This document shows positions 48,701 through 61,100 of a stretch of DNA of 64,000 nt, in pieces (position 1 is the first letter of the stretch; each line of letters starts with the position of its first letter). The stretch lies in the NCBI GenBank assembly GCA_005281725.1, contig SSBO01000012.1, positions 22,953,746-23,017,745 on the forward strand, read 5' to 3'. Both the position numbers and the translations under genes were made by a program. The notes under the pieces are model-generated. The model made no database searches. It was not told the DNA's origin and worked only from the letters and a program-made list of their open reading frames with translations. This DNA is from Wuchereria bancrofti. Its lineage: Eukaryota; Nematoda; Chromadorea; Rhabditida; Onchocercidae.

Positions 48701-51700
48701 TTTAAATTGAAAAGTAATTAAATTAATTAATAATTAAACTATTTAGTAGGAAAATACGTATACATAAATTTTTCATTTGAAAAATTAAATATTTTTATAA
48801 TTAAACTATTTTATGATAGCTTAATTACTACTTACTTTCAACTTTTACAAATTTAATTATCAAATAAATGATAGCAATGATCTGACTAATATCATATTAT
48901 TTTACATCATGAAAGTTTGTTTGTTTATTTTTTTCTTCCTTTTTAAGCATTTAATTCTTTTTTTTTTTTGAGAATGAAAATGATTCATATCGTAATGATC
49001 CGATTCGACATCCGGCATTAATTATTAAATCGGAAAAACCATTCAATGCTGAAACACCGGTTGAATTAATCATGGATAATTTTTACACACCCAATGATTT
49101 ATTTTATGTTCGTAATCATATGCCAGTACCAATTGTATGTTCTTAATTTTTTTCAAATTTAATTCATTAAGATATTTCTATAAAAAAAAAAAATAATTTC
49201 TATTTAAAAAATTCTATTAATAAAAAAATGATCTATTTTTAAGATTAAATTCATAAAATTTTTCATAAAATTTTTTTCATAAAAATTAAAAATAAGATTA
49301 AATTNNNNNNNNNNNNNAAATGGACTAAATAATTTAATGTTAGTTATTATATTTTCTTTTTTTTTTTAAATTTAAAATGATAATATAAAATTTAGCATAA
49401 AATAATTGAAATGTTGTATAGTATTTTAATTGTTTCATTCATTAATTAATACTAATTGTATATTCTTCAATTATCAAATGAAATTTTTTTTTCAAATTTA
49501 ATTTACTAAGATATTTCTGTTAAAAAAAAATAATTTAATTCAAATCTTTTCATCTATTATATATTTATAAAATTAAATTCATAAAATTTAACAATGAAAT
49601 TAAGTGCACTAAATAATTTAATGCTAATTATTGTATTATGTTTTTTTTTTAATGGAAAATTTACAAGTGATAATATAAAATTTAACATAAACTAATTGAA
49701 ATGATTAAATTCATAAAATTTAACAGTTTTGTTTGTTTCATTTTTATTTGTTTCATTAATTCATTAACTTAATAATTAAAAAAATCCACTAAATTTTTAT
49801 AATTTTTAAAAAATTTTTTCATTATTTTTTATTTTTATTATTTAAAAATTATTTAAAAAGTATAATCAGTTATGAATAAATGTCAATTTCATATTTTTCA
49901 TAGGCAGATTGACGCATCAAAGCATAAATTAACAATCGAAGGTATTTCCATTCAACAACCATTCATACTTTCATTAGACGACCTAAAACGTGAATTTACG
50001 TGCGTATCCGTCAATGCCACGTTACAATGCGCTGGTAATCGTCGTAGTGAAATGGATGCAATTAAAAAAGTATATAATTTTACAAACTTTATAATTTTTT
50101 AGTTAAATATTAATTTTAGATTATCAATTATTTTAAATGCTAAATTTATTTCGTTTTTTTTTTTTGTTTTTTCAATTGTTACAAAAATAATTGTTTCATT
50201 CATTGATAATATAAAAAGTTTAGCATAAAATAATTGAAATGATAGTATTTTAATTAATTGTTAGCGTAAAATTTAACATAAAATAATTGAAATGATAATA
50301 ATTAATTGTAATGAAATTATATATATGTAATTTCATTAAAAAATTTTATGCAAATTTTTTTATCCAATCTTGACACTACTTTTTTTTTTTTTAGTGTCAT
50401 TTTAACAGAAATAATATAATTTCATTAATATTATGAAGTATTTATGAAAAAAAATTTTTTTTTTAATAATCTTATTAACGAATAATATTAATATATGCAT
50501 AAAATAAGAAAGAAAAAAAAATGATTAAAATTTAGGTTCAAGGATTAAATTGGAAGAGTACAGCAATAGGTAATGCAAAATGGACTGGTGCACGATTAAA
50601 GGTATAAATTTTTTAAAATTAATTTAAAGAATATACAATTTTTGATGTTGAATTGAGAGAATTTGAAAAAAAAAAATCATTTTAAACAAGTAAAAGTGAA
50701 AATTATTTAATTTATTTCTAAATTTTAAAAAAAAATTATTTAATTTATTTATAAAATTCAATTTTAATTTTTTCTTTCTTTTTTTTTTAAATTTATATTT
50801 GAAATGTTAATGCAGGATGTTCTGATGAAAGCAGGCGTAAATCCAAATGATAAACGTATCAAACATGTGATATTTCGTGGTGCTGATAAGGATAATGAGG
50901 GTAACATATATTAGCTATGTATTATTTTAAATTTAAAAATTATATTCATTCAAAAAATTCTTTTTATTTATTTCAAAATTATCAATCTAATTTTTCATTC
51001 ATTCTTTAATTTTTCTATGATTTCAATAAATTTAAATTTCAATGAGATAATATGTTATCTGCTTTTTTTTTGGGCATCAGAGTAATATATATTAGCTATG
51101 TATTATTTCAAATTTAAAAATTATATTCATTCAAAAAATTCTTTTTATTTATTTTAAAATTATCAATATAATTTTTCATTTCATTTTTTAATTTTTCTGT
51201 GATTTCATAAATTTAAATTTCAATGAGATAATATGTTATCTGCTTTTTTTCTTCTTTTTTTTGTTGTTCACAAAAATTTTAAAAATTATTTGCTCATCAG
51301 AGTAATATATATTAGATATGTATTATTTCAAATTTAAAAATTATATTCATTCAAAAAATTCTTTTTATTTATTTCAAAATTATCAATCTATTTTTTAATT
51401 TTCCTATGACTTCAATAAATTTAAGTTTCAATAAGATAATATGTTATCAGCTTTTTTTTTGGGAGAGGGCATTCACAAAAATTTTTAAAATTATTTCCTC
51501 ATCTATTAGCTTCATCTATTGATCTATCTTTCAGCTCATCATCTATTGATCTATGTTAATTTCTCTACTGATCTATCAAAATTTTCTTTGTTAATCTTTT
51601 TAATTTTTAAATCGAATTTATCACAATTTTTTCTTTTAAAAAAATTATTCTATTCTGTAATCTTTAATTAGTGACAAATTATAATTGAGAGTTATCTACC

Positions 51701-54700
51701 TGCTAAACTATCAAAATTTTAATTACAGGTAATAATTATGAAACTTCAATAACATTTGAAAAAGCTATGAAAGATGAAGTTATCATTGCTTATAAGATGA
51801 ATGATGAAGATATTCCGCGCGATCATGGATATCCAATACGTTTAATTGCGCCCGGTAAAAAAGCGCTTCTGAAATTTGTTGCAATAGAAATTTAAATTTA
51901 ATCAAATGCATTTAATTGCATTTTGCATCGTATTTTGATCGCTGTTTTCTTTTTCAATTTTTATTTTTAGTCCAACTTTTGTTTACTAAATTTAATGATT
52001 TAATAGCATAAATCATTCAATCATTTTTTATCGAATAGATCATTTATCATTCATATCAAATAGATATGTCAATAATTTATATCGAATACATAAATCATTT
52101 CATTTATTATTTATTCAAATAATATTTGCTTTCATCTTCATTTATTTTTGATTTAATATTCATAAAATGAAAATCCCTCTGATATATTTGTTAATAAATT
52201 TGTCGTTCATATTGCAACCATTTTTCTTTTTTTTTTTTTGGCATTTTTTAAATTTATCGCTAATTAAGAAATATTTTCTTAAATAATGTGATTTTTTTAA
52301 AGAATTGTAAATGATTTTACATTATATAACACTATGCTGATAATGCAAAAAAGTTGTAGATAAATAATTTATAGTTAAATAATTTATAGTTTCAGTAAAT
52401 TGAAATTAAATAGTTTATGATGAGTAAGTAACTTATAGGTAAATGATCTACTTGTGGGTTTAATAAATTGAATTTAAATAGTTTATGATGAGTAATTTAT
52501 AGGTATGATGAGTAACTTATAGGTAAATAACCTACTTGTATATTCAATAAATTGAAATTAAAAAGTTTATAATGAGTAACTTATAGGTAAATGATCTACT
52601 TGTATATTTAACAAATTGAAATTAAATGGTTTATGGTGAGTAACTTATAGGTAAATAACCTACTTGTATATTCGGTAAATTGAAATTAAATAGTTTATGG
52701 TAACTTATAGGTAAATGACCTACTTGTGGGTTTAATAAATTGAAATTAAATAGTTTATGATAAGTAATTTATAGGTATGATGAGTAACTTATAGGTAAAT
52801 GACCTACTTGTATACTCAATAAATTGAAATTAAAAAGTTTGTAATGAGTAACTTATAGGCAAATAACCCACTTGTATATTTAATAAATTGAAATTAAATA
52901 GTTTATAATGAGTAACTTATAGGTAAATGATCTACTTGTATATTTAACAAATTGAAATTAAATAGTTTAATAGCGAATGAATTGAATCTAATTTGAATTA
53001 GAGAAATTTTATAGGAATTGTGGGTGCGCGTCAAGTGAAATTCCTTTCCACCATAATTCTCAGTGAAGAAGAAAGTAAATCACATTGGCAAAGAAGAGAT
53101 TATCGGTTAGTTGTGAAATCAGTTTCTAATAAATATATTTGAAAAATAAAATTTAATTTAAATAAATCTTTTTTCTTTTTTTTTTTCTTTTCATCCTTAG
53201 CTATCAGTTTGTCTAATTTTTATTTACTTCAATATTAGTTTGATTATTTTTGCTAATAAACAATTTGTGAAAATTATTCATATTCACAATTATTTTCTTT
53301 TTTTGTTTACTGAAGAAGAAATTCGCAATATATCATTTAAATTTTTGAAAATTAAATTATTAGATGAAAATTTTTCACTCATTTTATTACGTCACTATGA
53401 TAGATGATAACTTCAATTAATAGTTTGAAAATTATCTATCAAATTTTTATAACAGATGACTTTTGACAACTCTATGACAGATAATTTTAATTGATACTTT
53501 GAAAAATATTTATCACATTGTCCGTCAATCTATCATCCTTCTAAAATAATTTTCAAGTGGAATTATTTCAATGAAAGAAATAAATCAAAGAATGATAAAT
53601 TTATAATTTCCAAAGACAAATTATTGATAATTCATTAAGACTAATTAAAATTAATATTTTAGAGGTCTTCCACCATTCATTGGTCCAAATGATCAACAAA
53701 ATTTCGAATTGGTACCATCAATACAAGATTATCCGGTACAAAGCGCTTTTTGTTTTCCAGCTGCGCCAATAAAAATCCCACGCTGTACTTTTTCGTGTCT
53801 TTTTTGTTTTTTTTTCAACAAATATTAATTTATTAATTACTATTTAATTTAGTTATCAATTTTATTAATTTACTTGTCATTTAATTTATTTATCATTTTT
53901 GACAAAAACTTTTTGTCATACCTAATTTTCTTATCTAATTAAATGAAAAATGCTTATAAATATATTCAAATATTGTATAAGATTGTATTCGTGAAATTAA
54001 AATATTATATTAGTAACAAAAATAATCTTATAAAACATTAAAATAATTTTACAAAAAAGATATTATTACAATTGATTGTAATTAATTTAGTAAGTGGGGT
54101 AATTAATATGTAATTAATTAATTAATTAATTGGTATTCTTTGTTATATAGCTGTCCACTTTAAAATAACATACATTTTTAGCTAAAACGAGTAATGGATG
54201 ATAATGAATTTATTAAAATATAATAATTGTAATGAGTAGAGCAATTAATATGTGATTAATTAATTAATTAATTAACTTATTAATTGGTATTCTTTGTTAT
54301 ATAGCTGTCCACTTTAAAATAACATAGATTTTTAGCTAAAACAATTAATGGTTGATAATTAATTTCTTAAAATATAATAATTGTAATGAATAGAGCAATT
54401 GATATGTAATTAATTAATTAATTAATTGGTATTCTTTGTTATGTAGCTGTCCACTTTAAAATAACATACATTTTTAGCTAAAACAATTAATGGATGAAAA
54501 TTAATTTATTAAAATATAATAATTGTAATGAGTAGAGCAATTAATATGTAATTAATTAATTAATTGGCGTTTTTTGTTATATAGCTGTCCATTTCGAGCA
54601 ATTATTATTAATTATAGCATTGTTTGTTATGTAGCCAATGGTCAGTTTGATGTCATGGGTTACGCTTGGAGTGGTGGCGGACGTGGTATCATACGTGTAG

Positions 54701-55380
54701 AAGTGTCAACAGATGGTGGTGAAACATGGCAAGCTGCTCAATTAGTACAAGATCCTGATCAAGATATCGTAATCTTTTATAGTTAATATCAAAATTTAAA
54801 TTTATAATTTTTGAATTTTAATTAATTAACGAATAAAAGTGTAAATAAAATTGTACAAAAAAAAAAATTAATCATTTATATTTAACATTTTTTGTTTTTT
54901 TTTTTTTTTAAGGATCATATGTGGTCATGGACATTTTTTAAATCAACAATAAAAATTCCGGATGGTGTGAAACAGTTAGATTTAGTATGTAAAGCAACCG
55001 ATCGTTCCTATAATACGCAACCGGATACATTTTTTGTTTTTTTTAAGGATCATATGTGGTCATGGACATTTTTTAAATCAACAATAAAAATTCCGGATGG
55101 TGTGAAACAGTTAGATTTAGTATGTAAAGCAACCGATCGTTCCTATAATACGCAACCGGATACATTTTTTGTTTTTTTTTTTAAGGATCATATGTGGTCA
55201 TGGACATTTTTTAAATCAACAATAAAAATTCCGGATGGTGTGAAACAATTAGATTTAGTATGTAAAGCAACCGATCGTTCCTATAATACGCAACCGGATA
55301 CAACACGAGGAATCTGGAATATTCGTGGTTTGCTTAATAATGCATGGCATCATGTTCCGGTTGAAATTATCGATGATTAA
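45767..55380 (+). CDS. suox-1: Sulfite oxidase (molybdenum/cytochrome b5 type)
   Basis: Oxidises sulfite to sulfate in the mitochondrial intermembrane space, passing electrons to cytochrome c. Exons: 45767-45905, 47045-47271, 48425-48616, 48973-49134, 49908-50069, 50536-50601, 50816-50900, 51729-51854, 53015-53105, 53663-53784, 54635-54768, then 55186-55380 if only the third copy of the triplicated segment is used: 566 aa (human 545). The N-terminus is Arg-rich, then hydrophobic at about 56-75, as for a presequence. The cytochrome b5 domain has haem ligands His134 (HPGG) and probably His158. The molybdopterin domain has Cys281 in LQCAGNRR, the Mo ligand, plus RDHGYPIR and SHWQRRDY. The dimer domain has GYAWSGGGR and [13 protein letters not shown]. 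Donor 45905 (CAG|GTCTGA) was chosen for phase. The exon 10 end (53784) is uncertain by 12 nt. The start follows an acceptor-like TTTAG. Confidence 0.94.
46454..46980. repeat. About 141-bp intronic tandem repeat with TTTCAG
   Basis: Three full units and a partial one in intron 1 of the sulfite oxidase gene. Each contains ATTAATCAATTACTAATTAA, TTATCACTATCAGTTATATT and ATTATTTCAGAAATAGATAA. Each ATTTCAG is acceptor-like, upstream of the real one (TTTGCAG ending at 47044). Confidence 0.85.
47281..47901. repeat. Seven 91-bp tandem copies in sulfite oxidase intron 2
   Basis: The array starts 9 nt after the donor of exon 2. Each unit has a pyrimidine block (CCTTTTCCTCTTTTCC), poly-T, then TTATCGAGTATCAATCAAAT. 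Units alternate between two versions of the pyrimidine block (CCTCTTTTCC, or CCCCTCTTCC followed by CAATAATTG) in the order A A B A B A A, suggesting spread by unequal exchange of multi-unit blocks. The last unit ends around 47901. Confidence 0.92.
49150..49640. repeat. Degenerate repeat around a 13-N gap in intron 4
   Basis: Both sides of the gap share blocks: TTCAAATTTAATTCATTAAG (about 49152) recurs diverged at about 49492, and ACTAAATAATTTAATG (about 49324) recurs near 49608. A related AAAATTTAGCATAAAATAAT block appears again near 50215 in the next intron. The array is diverged, so unlike the duplication at 22115 it is unlikely to be only a join artefact. Confidence 0.6.
49305..49317. other. 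13-N assembly gap
   Basis: Thirteen undetermined bases inside intron 4 of the sulfite oxidase gene. No exon is missing, because the frame joins properly across it. Confidence 0.99.
50901..51480. repeat. About 200-bp repeat starting at a 5' splice site
   Basis: Three units in sulfite oxidase intron 7 begin at 50901 (GTAACATATATTAGCTATG, the donor itself), 51082 (GTAATATATATTAGCTATG) and 51302 (GTAATATATATTAGATATG). Each continues with a CATTCAAAAAATTC block and a poly-T run. The duplicated unit therefore includes the intron's first bases, making two donor-like AGA|GTAATA copies downstream of the real donor. Confidence 0.8.
52365..52975. repeat. About 64-bp tandem array in sulfite oxidase intron 8
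   Basis: Roughly nine units containing GTAACTTATAGGTAAATGA, CTACTTGTATATT and AAATTGAAATTAAATAGTTT, some truncated or with an inserted GGTATGATGAG. The array ends about 40 nt before exon 9. Confidence 0.88.
54100..54600. repeat. Intronic repeat with four decoy acceptors before exon 11
   Basis: Four units of about 140-155 bp with TTAATTAATTGGTATTC, TTTGTTATATAG|CTGTCC and TAGCTAAAAC. The acceptor-like AGs end at about 54150, 54304, 54446 and 54594. The functional acceptor TTTGTTATGTAG ends at 54634 and is a close relative. Splicing to the first three decoys in the native phase would read [11 protein letters not shown] and stop. Confidence 0.85.
54913..55302 (+). repeat. suox-1: In-frame triplication of the sulfite oxidase last-exon start
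   Basis: A 117-nt block (39 codons, [10 protein letters not shown] to YNTQPDT) occurs at 54913-55029, 55048-55164 and 55186-55302. The linkers are 18 and 21 nt and copy the intron's own poly-T tract and AAG acceptor. Periods are 135 and 138 nt, both multiples of three, so one frame stays open from 54892 to the true stop at 55380. The copies are nearly identical; copy 3 has one silent change (CAA for CAG). The junctions share ACA between intron (AACATTTTTTG) and exon (GATACA), a 3-bp microhomology. Only copy 3 continues into the rest of the exon. Confidence 0.95.
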
Positions 55381-57133
55381 TTGATTATTTGCATTTGAAA
55401 TTTCTTTCATTTAATTAATTCATTTGATTTAAAAATTATGCGTAAAATAATTTAGGTAATATTTGTGTAATAATTTCAAATTAAAAAAATTACTTTATTT
55501 TAAAATTATTAATTGAAAAAGAGTTCAATATCATTTTTTTTTTTTTGTCTTTTGATTAATATTGCGTGAAATTTTATTATTTTTTTTCCCAAATTTTGTT
55601 TAAATTTAAATAATTGATAGATTTGTTAGCAAAGATTTGTTACAATTAAAAATATTATTTTTATTTTGATAAAATTAACGAATATAATATTTGACAATTT
55701 TTCAATTTTTTTTTTTTTTTGTTAATTTGTTGAAACAGAAATTGATAATACGTTGTGATCAAAGTTTATTAATAAAAATTATTTTCGTTTACTTTATGAT
55801 CAGTTCAATTCCGTTTTTTTTTTTGATAATTAAATAATTAGTAGTAATAAATCCGTTTCCGTTTACTTTACAATCAGATCAATTTACTAGCAACAAAGTA
55901 TTTGTAAAATTGAAATTAATTTTTGATTGCTATTATTTTGTATATTTTTAAAAAAGTAAAATAATAATAAAAAAATTTATCAGAATTTTTTTTTTTCTAT
56001 GAAATTATTTTCCGGTAATTATTGCTATTAGAGAAAACGGAATTTTTTTAAAAGAAAAGAGAGAAAAAAAAAAGCATTTGAATAAAACATTTTCTGTGTC
56101 GAATTTTTTTTTTCTTCTATTTCAAACAATTTTATTTTTACCATTTTTTTCGACAAACAGAATTTCAATCCTAAAATAATTCAAATTGTAGAAGAAATTG
56201 TTAGATGACATTAAGTGACACTATAATTTAATATTTTTTTAAATATTTTATATCACTGAGAAATTTTACAAAAGAAAATTAAATTGAATAAGTAATGGTA
56301 TATTCTTGTAGTATTGTATTTATTCGAAAATTTCGATTAAAAAAAGAAAAAAAAAATGATTCATTGAAATTTATTTTTAAAGTTTATAGTAAATATTTAT
56401 TGATTTCATTAAAGAAAAGAAAAACAAAAACATTGATTACAAAAATATATTTAGTTTAGAGATTCATTACGAGAAACAGAATACAATGATTATTAATTAT
56501 CACTAAGAATATATCAGTCGGATGTCATATGATTATATTAAATTAATAGATATACCATTTGAACAGGGATGAAATTACTTCTATAATTAGCTATCTGACA
56601 AATTTAATTTAAAAAAAAATTTAATCTTATCTTTTTATTAGTTTGAAATATAAAATATAATTAATTAACTGAATGATTATATTTTGATATTTGATTAGTA
56701 ATTGTAGCAAAAGCTATAGCCAAAATGAAATTAGTCTATGATATTGTTAATTTTACTTAAATTCTTTACAGATATACGAGAATTTTTGATGCTAAATTTT
56801 TCGTTTGTTTGTTTTTTTCAATTATTTTCTTTCTAAAAAAACAAAAAAAAAAAAAAATTCAATATTTTTCTATCAGTTAATTAATAAAATACACAAATAA
56901 TATTTTTATCACAGTTATTATTAACAATATTATATGGAAGAGATAAAAAGTCTTTTTTCTTTTTTTTAATTAATTAATCAATTTAATCAATTAAGTTCAT
57001 GATATGATGCCATCATCATAGTTTTTATCATAACAGTTCAGTTGTGATTTCATCGAATGCAATCATTGAAAAAATGTTCAAATGGATTTTTGGTAATTTG
57101 ATTAATATATCAAAGATGACATTTAATAAATTA

Positions 57134-57553
57134 AATATTAATTAAAAGCGATCAATAATGATCAGTGTTGCTGCTTGATAAATATTAATTAAAAGCGATC
57201 AATAATGATCAGTGCTGCTCCTTGATAAATATTGATTAAAGGCGATCAATAATGATCAGTGTTGCTGCTTGATAAATATTAATTAAAAGCGATCAATAAT
57301 GATCAGTGCTGCTCCTTGATAAATATTAGTTAAAAGCGATCAATATTGATCAGTGCTGCTCCTTGATAAATATTAATTAAAAGCGATCAATATTGATCAG
57401 TGTTGCAGTTTGATAAATATTGATTAAAGGCGATCAATAATGATCAGTGTTGCTGCTTGATAAATATTAATTAAAAGCGATCAATAATGATCAGTGCTGC
57501 TCCTTGATAAATATTGATTAAAGGCGATCAGTAATGATCAGTGCTGCTGTTTG
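57134..57553. repeat. Nine 47-bp tandem copies with a GATCA/TGATC palindrome
   Basis: The unit is TTGATAAATATTAATTAAAA, then GCGATCAATAATGATCAGTG, then a TTGCTGC or CTGCTCC end. Each unit holds GATCA-4-TGATC, a small inverted repeat. The variant order (GTTGCTGC against GCTGCTCC, TTAAAAG against TTAAAGG) suggests spread in blocks of two or more units. Confidence 0.92.
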
Positions 57554-58047
57554 GTTCTTAAAATTTCAAAAAAAATTTTTCATTGTTTCAATCATTGCTA
57601 ATTTTAAAATAATGAATGTTTTTCTAAACATTAAAAATGATGAATATTTTATTTAAAAAATAATAATTTACTTTCATTTTTCTCTGAATTAATATAAAAG
57701 TATTTAGCAATTTTGATGTGTAAATTACAATGAAAATTTTTAATAATTTACTATTTTCTTAGTAAACAATTTGTTATTTTGCTACAGTTAAACGATTTAA
57801 TTAATTTTAACATTTATCAATAATATTTAATATATTTATCCATTCATGCAGATTAAATTAAATTAAAAAAAAGATTAAATTGATATAATCATTATTTATC
57901 TAAATGTTACAAATTAGACAACTTAGAACGAAGTGATAATTTAATTTTATTTAATATCAGTTATCCAAATAACACTAAAATTTTATAATTAATTTGATAA
58001 GCAATGTTTTTTTCATTACTAACTATGGGTAGTTTTTAATGGAATAT

Positions 58048-58115
58048 TATTATTATCACTATTATTATTATCACTATTATCATTATCACTATTATTATTA
58101 TCACTATTATTATCA
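58048..58115. repeat. ATTATTATC(ACT) simple repeat
   Basis: Tandem TTATTATTATCACTA with a short period. It is a microsatellite in the 3' intergenic region. Confidence 0.8.
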
Positions 58116-61100
58116 TTTTACAAATTATCTCTCATTATCCAAATATTATGCGATTTAATGCAGATTATTCATCAATGATACCTTTAATGATCCAATTTCA
58201 TATTGAATAAAATGTATTTAAAATATTACAAAACTTAATTTTAACAAATCTAAATTTAAAACAAGTAATTGATAATTTCTTAATTGAATAAAAAGCAATT
58301 AAATTTGCACGGTGATCGAATTGCTAATCGTTATCACATTTATTGCTCTTATCAAACCTGTTCTTTTTTTTCTTTCTCTCTCTCTGTTTCTATTTTAGTA
58401 AACTATTTTACGAGATGAAAAAAAAAACATAAATATATTTTGAATTTGAATTTAATTTAATCAAAATGATTAAAATAATCTTTTCTGATTAGATTGAGCT
58501 ATTGTACAAGAAATGATAATCGTATAATGATTAAATGAAATAATTATATCATCAGAAAGTGACAAATTAGCTAATTCCTATTTACTATCATTTTATTCAA
58601 ATATATTTAGCTTCAAATCAAAAAAAATAAATAAATAAATAAATAAAAAGAAAAATGAAAAGCCACAAAAAAAATAGAAAAATTTTGTAAAATTTTTTTT
58701 TTTTTAAAATAAAATAAAAGTAATTAATTCCCTAAGGCATTTAGCAACTATCTAACTTCAATTTTTCCCTTTTTTTTATCATTTATGTTTCTTTTTTCTT
58801 TTTTTTTTTGTTTTTTGCTATTTTAATTTTTTTTAAATTTTTATTTCAAATTGTATGAAATGAAATAAAATGCACTATTTCAGTTCAATTACTAGCACTT
58901 TTCACATTTAATTAAACATTTCATTTTTTAATTAGCAAATGAAACAATTGGAAGTTAACGTAAAATTATTAATTATTTCTTTTGTTTTTCAAATATGCTT
59001 TTTTTTTCATTAAATTTTTATGAAAAAAATTTTTTGCTAATTTAATTATTAAATTTTACAAAAGAACAAAGAAAATGGATTTAAAAATTTTTATTCCATA
59101 AAATTATTAAATCATCCAATTTGATCAATTTTATAATTTCAAACAATAATTACAATTAGTTGGTGTTTTTTTTCCTTAAGATTGAAAGAAATGATTGTAT
59201 AATAGTAAAATAATGAAATAATAAATTTAAATATTTTTTTTTTTCATAATTTATTGATTTGGATCAGTCTGAATAATAATCAATAAGCGATTGCCATCAA
59301 AAAAAAAAAAAAAATTTCAATCAGTAATTTTAAATCGCCTAAATTTTGCATTCAATAATTTAAAGCTAATTTTAGTTGCTCTTTTGATAAAAATGAAATG
59401 TGTCATTTTTAAAAAAAAGAGTTGTCTTATTAAAAAGAGAAAATATGTCAACGAAAATTTTAATTTTAGAATTAATGAAAAATGTTTTCTTTTTTTTTTT
59501 TTGAAATTGCTAATTTTTAAATCATATTTTAACAATTAATTAATTTTCTGCTTTTTTTTTTCCTTCTTCCAAAACTTTCAAATGAGAAAACAAGATTATT
59601 TTCTGGAATAATCATTTAATTTTTGATTTATTAAAGGAAATGTAAAAAACTTTCTTTTTTTTTTTTCTAATTGTTGACAAAAAAAAACCAATTTTTGTTA
59701 GTGTTCAGCTTTTGAACTAAAAATCTAATATACGAAGTATTCGTATTTTAATTAATTGCCTCATCAGGAAAAAAAAAAAAACACAAACAGGTGACGATAA
59801 ACCGGATTAAGAAATGATTATTTTTTAATTTTAATTTTTAATTTTTTTTTTTTGTATTTTTATATTTAATTAACAGAAGGCACAATTTAACAACTACTAA
59901 TATATCAAATGCTTTCATTATCTTTTGATGACAAAATAATTTAAATACTTTTAAAAATCAACGCTTCACTCTCTTATACAAACTTTCTCGTAGCGTAAAA
60001 AATTTTTAAAAGAGAAAAGAAAAAAAAAAAAAACTTTTACTTCACAAATGATTTAATTTTAATAGTGAAATTTTTTATGCATAAAACATAAAATAGCTAA
60101 ATGAATGTTTAAAAGCTAAATGAATTATTAATTTAAAAAAAAATTATTTATTAATTTAAATTATCATTTTCATTCTAATTTTCATAAAAAAAAAATTATT
60201 AGTATTCAGGTTGCTTTTATTTATTTTACATCAATTTTATTTTCAATATTTTTTTAAACAGAAAATAACGAAATTTCATTTAATTTATCGATTTGAATAT
60301 TTGAAATGATAAATAAAGTAGTAAGCATAAATAAATAAATCTGAAATAACTTTATTCTATATTTGTTAAATCTTGACTGAAATATTTGTTAAATCTTGAA
60401 TTCATCCAGATAAACTATTCAATTTATAAAATTATTTAATTTTATTTCGTATTTAATTTATAATTTAGTTGCTTAGAGTCAACGTAAAATTTTATTGTAT
60501 TTTCTTTTATTTATTCATTTATTTATTAATTCTGATATTCAATAGATGTTAATATGTTTGTAAAAATTTTAATTACAGTTTAAATTTTCAAAAATTTCGA
60601 ATTAAACAAAAGCATTTAGAAATGTAGCTTCAATAAATAAAAATCTATTTAAACTAGTTCTTAGTTTTTTTATTTATTTCGTTCAAAAATATATCTGTTT
60701 AGCAATCATTTAGTAAACTCAACTGATAAATGTTTGAAATTTCTTGTCTTAAAAGAAAAAAATACTTATAATTATTTTGTATGATTTAAATTTACAAAAA
60801 ATGTTTAACATTTAATTTTTATACAAAATGTAGAAATCAAATTTATCGATTAAATATTTGAAAATTTGTTATTTCATTCTTTTCATTTCGTTTTCTTTTT
60901 AACTATGGAAAGAATACAAAAAAAAATTAAAATTAAAAATTCCATTGCAAAAAGAAGATAACAACAACAAAAAGAAAAAAATTAAAAAATTAATTCTAAC
61001 TTATGGTTTTTTTTTACTTTTTAATATTTCTATTATCAGCAAGAAAATAATCATAAGTGATAACAGATCCTATTATCTGCAGAAATGATAAAAGAATGAA

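Noticed and set aside
49872..49907. Extending sulfite oxidase exon 5 upstream to the ATG at 49872, or using CATAG ending at 49903 as acceptor.
   Set aside because: The acceptor GGCAG ending at 49907 gives phase 0 and joins PVPI directly to IDASKHKL, matching family spacing. The upstream AG would break phase.
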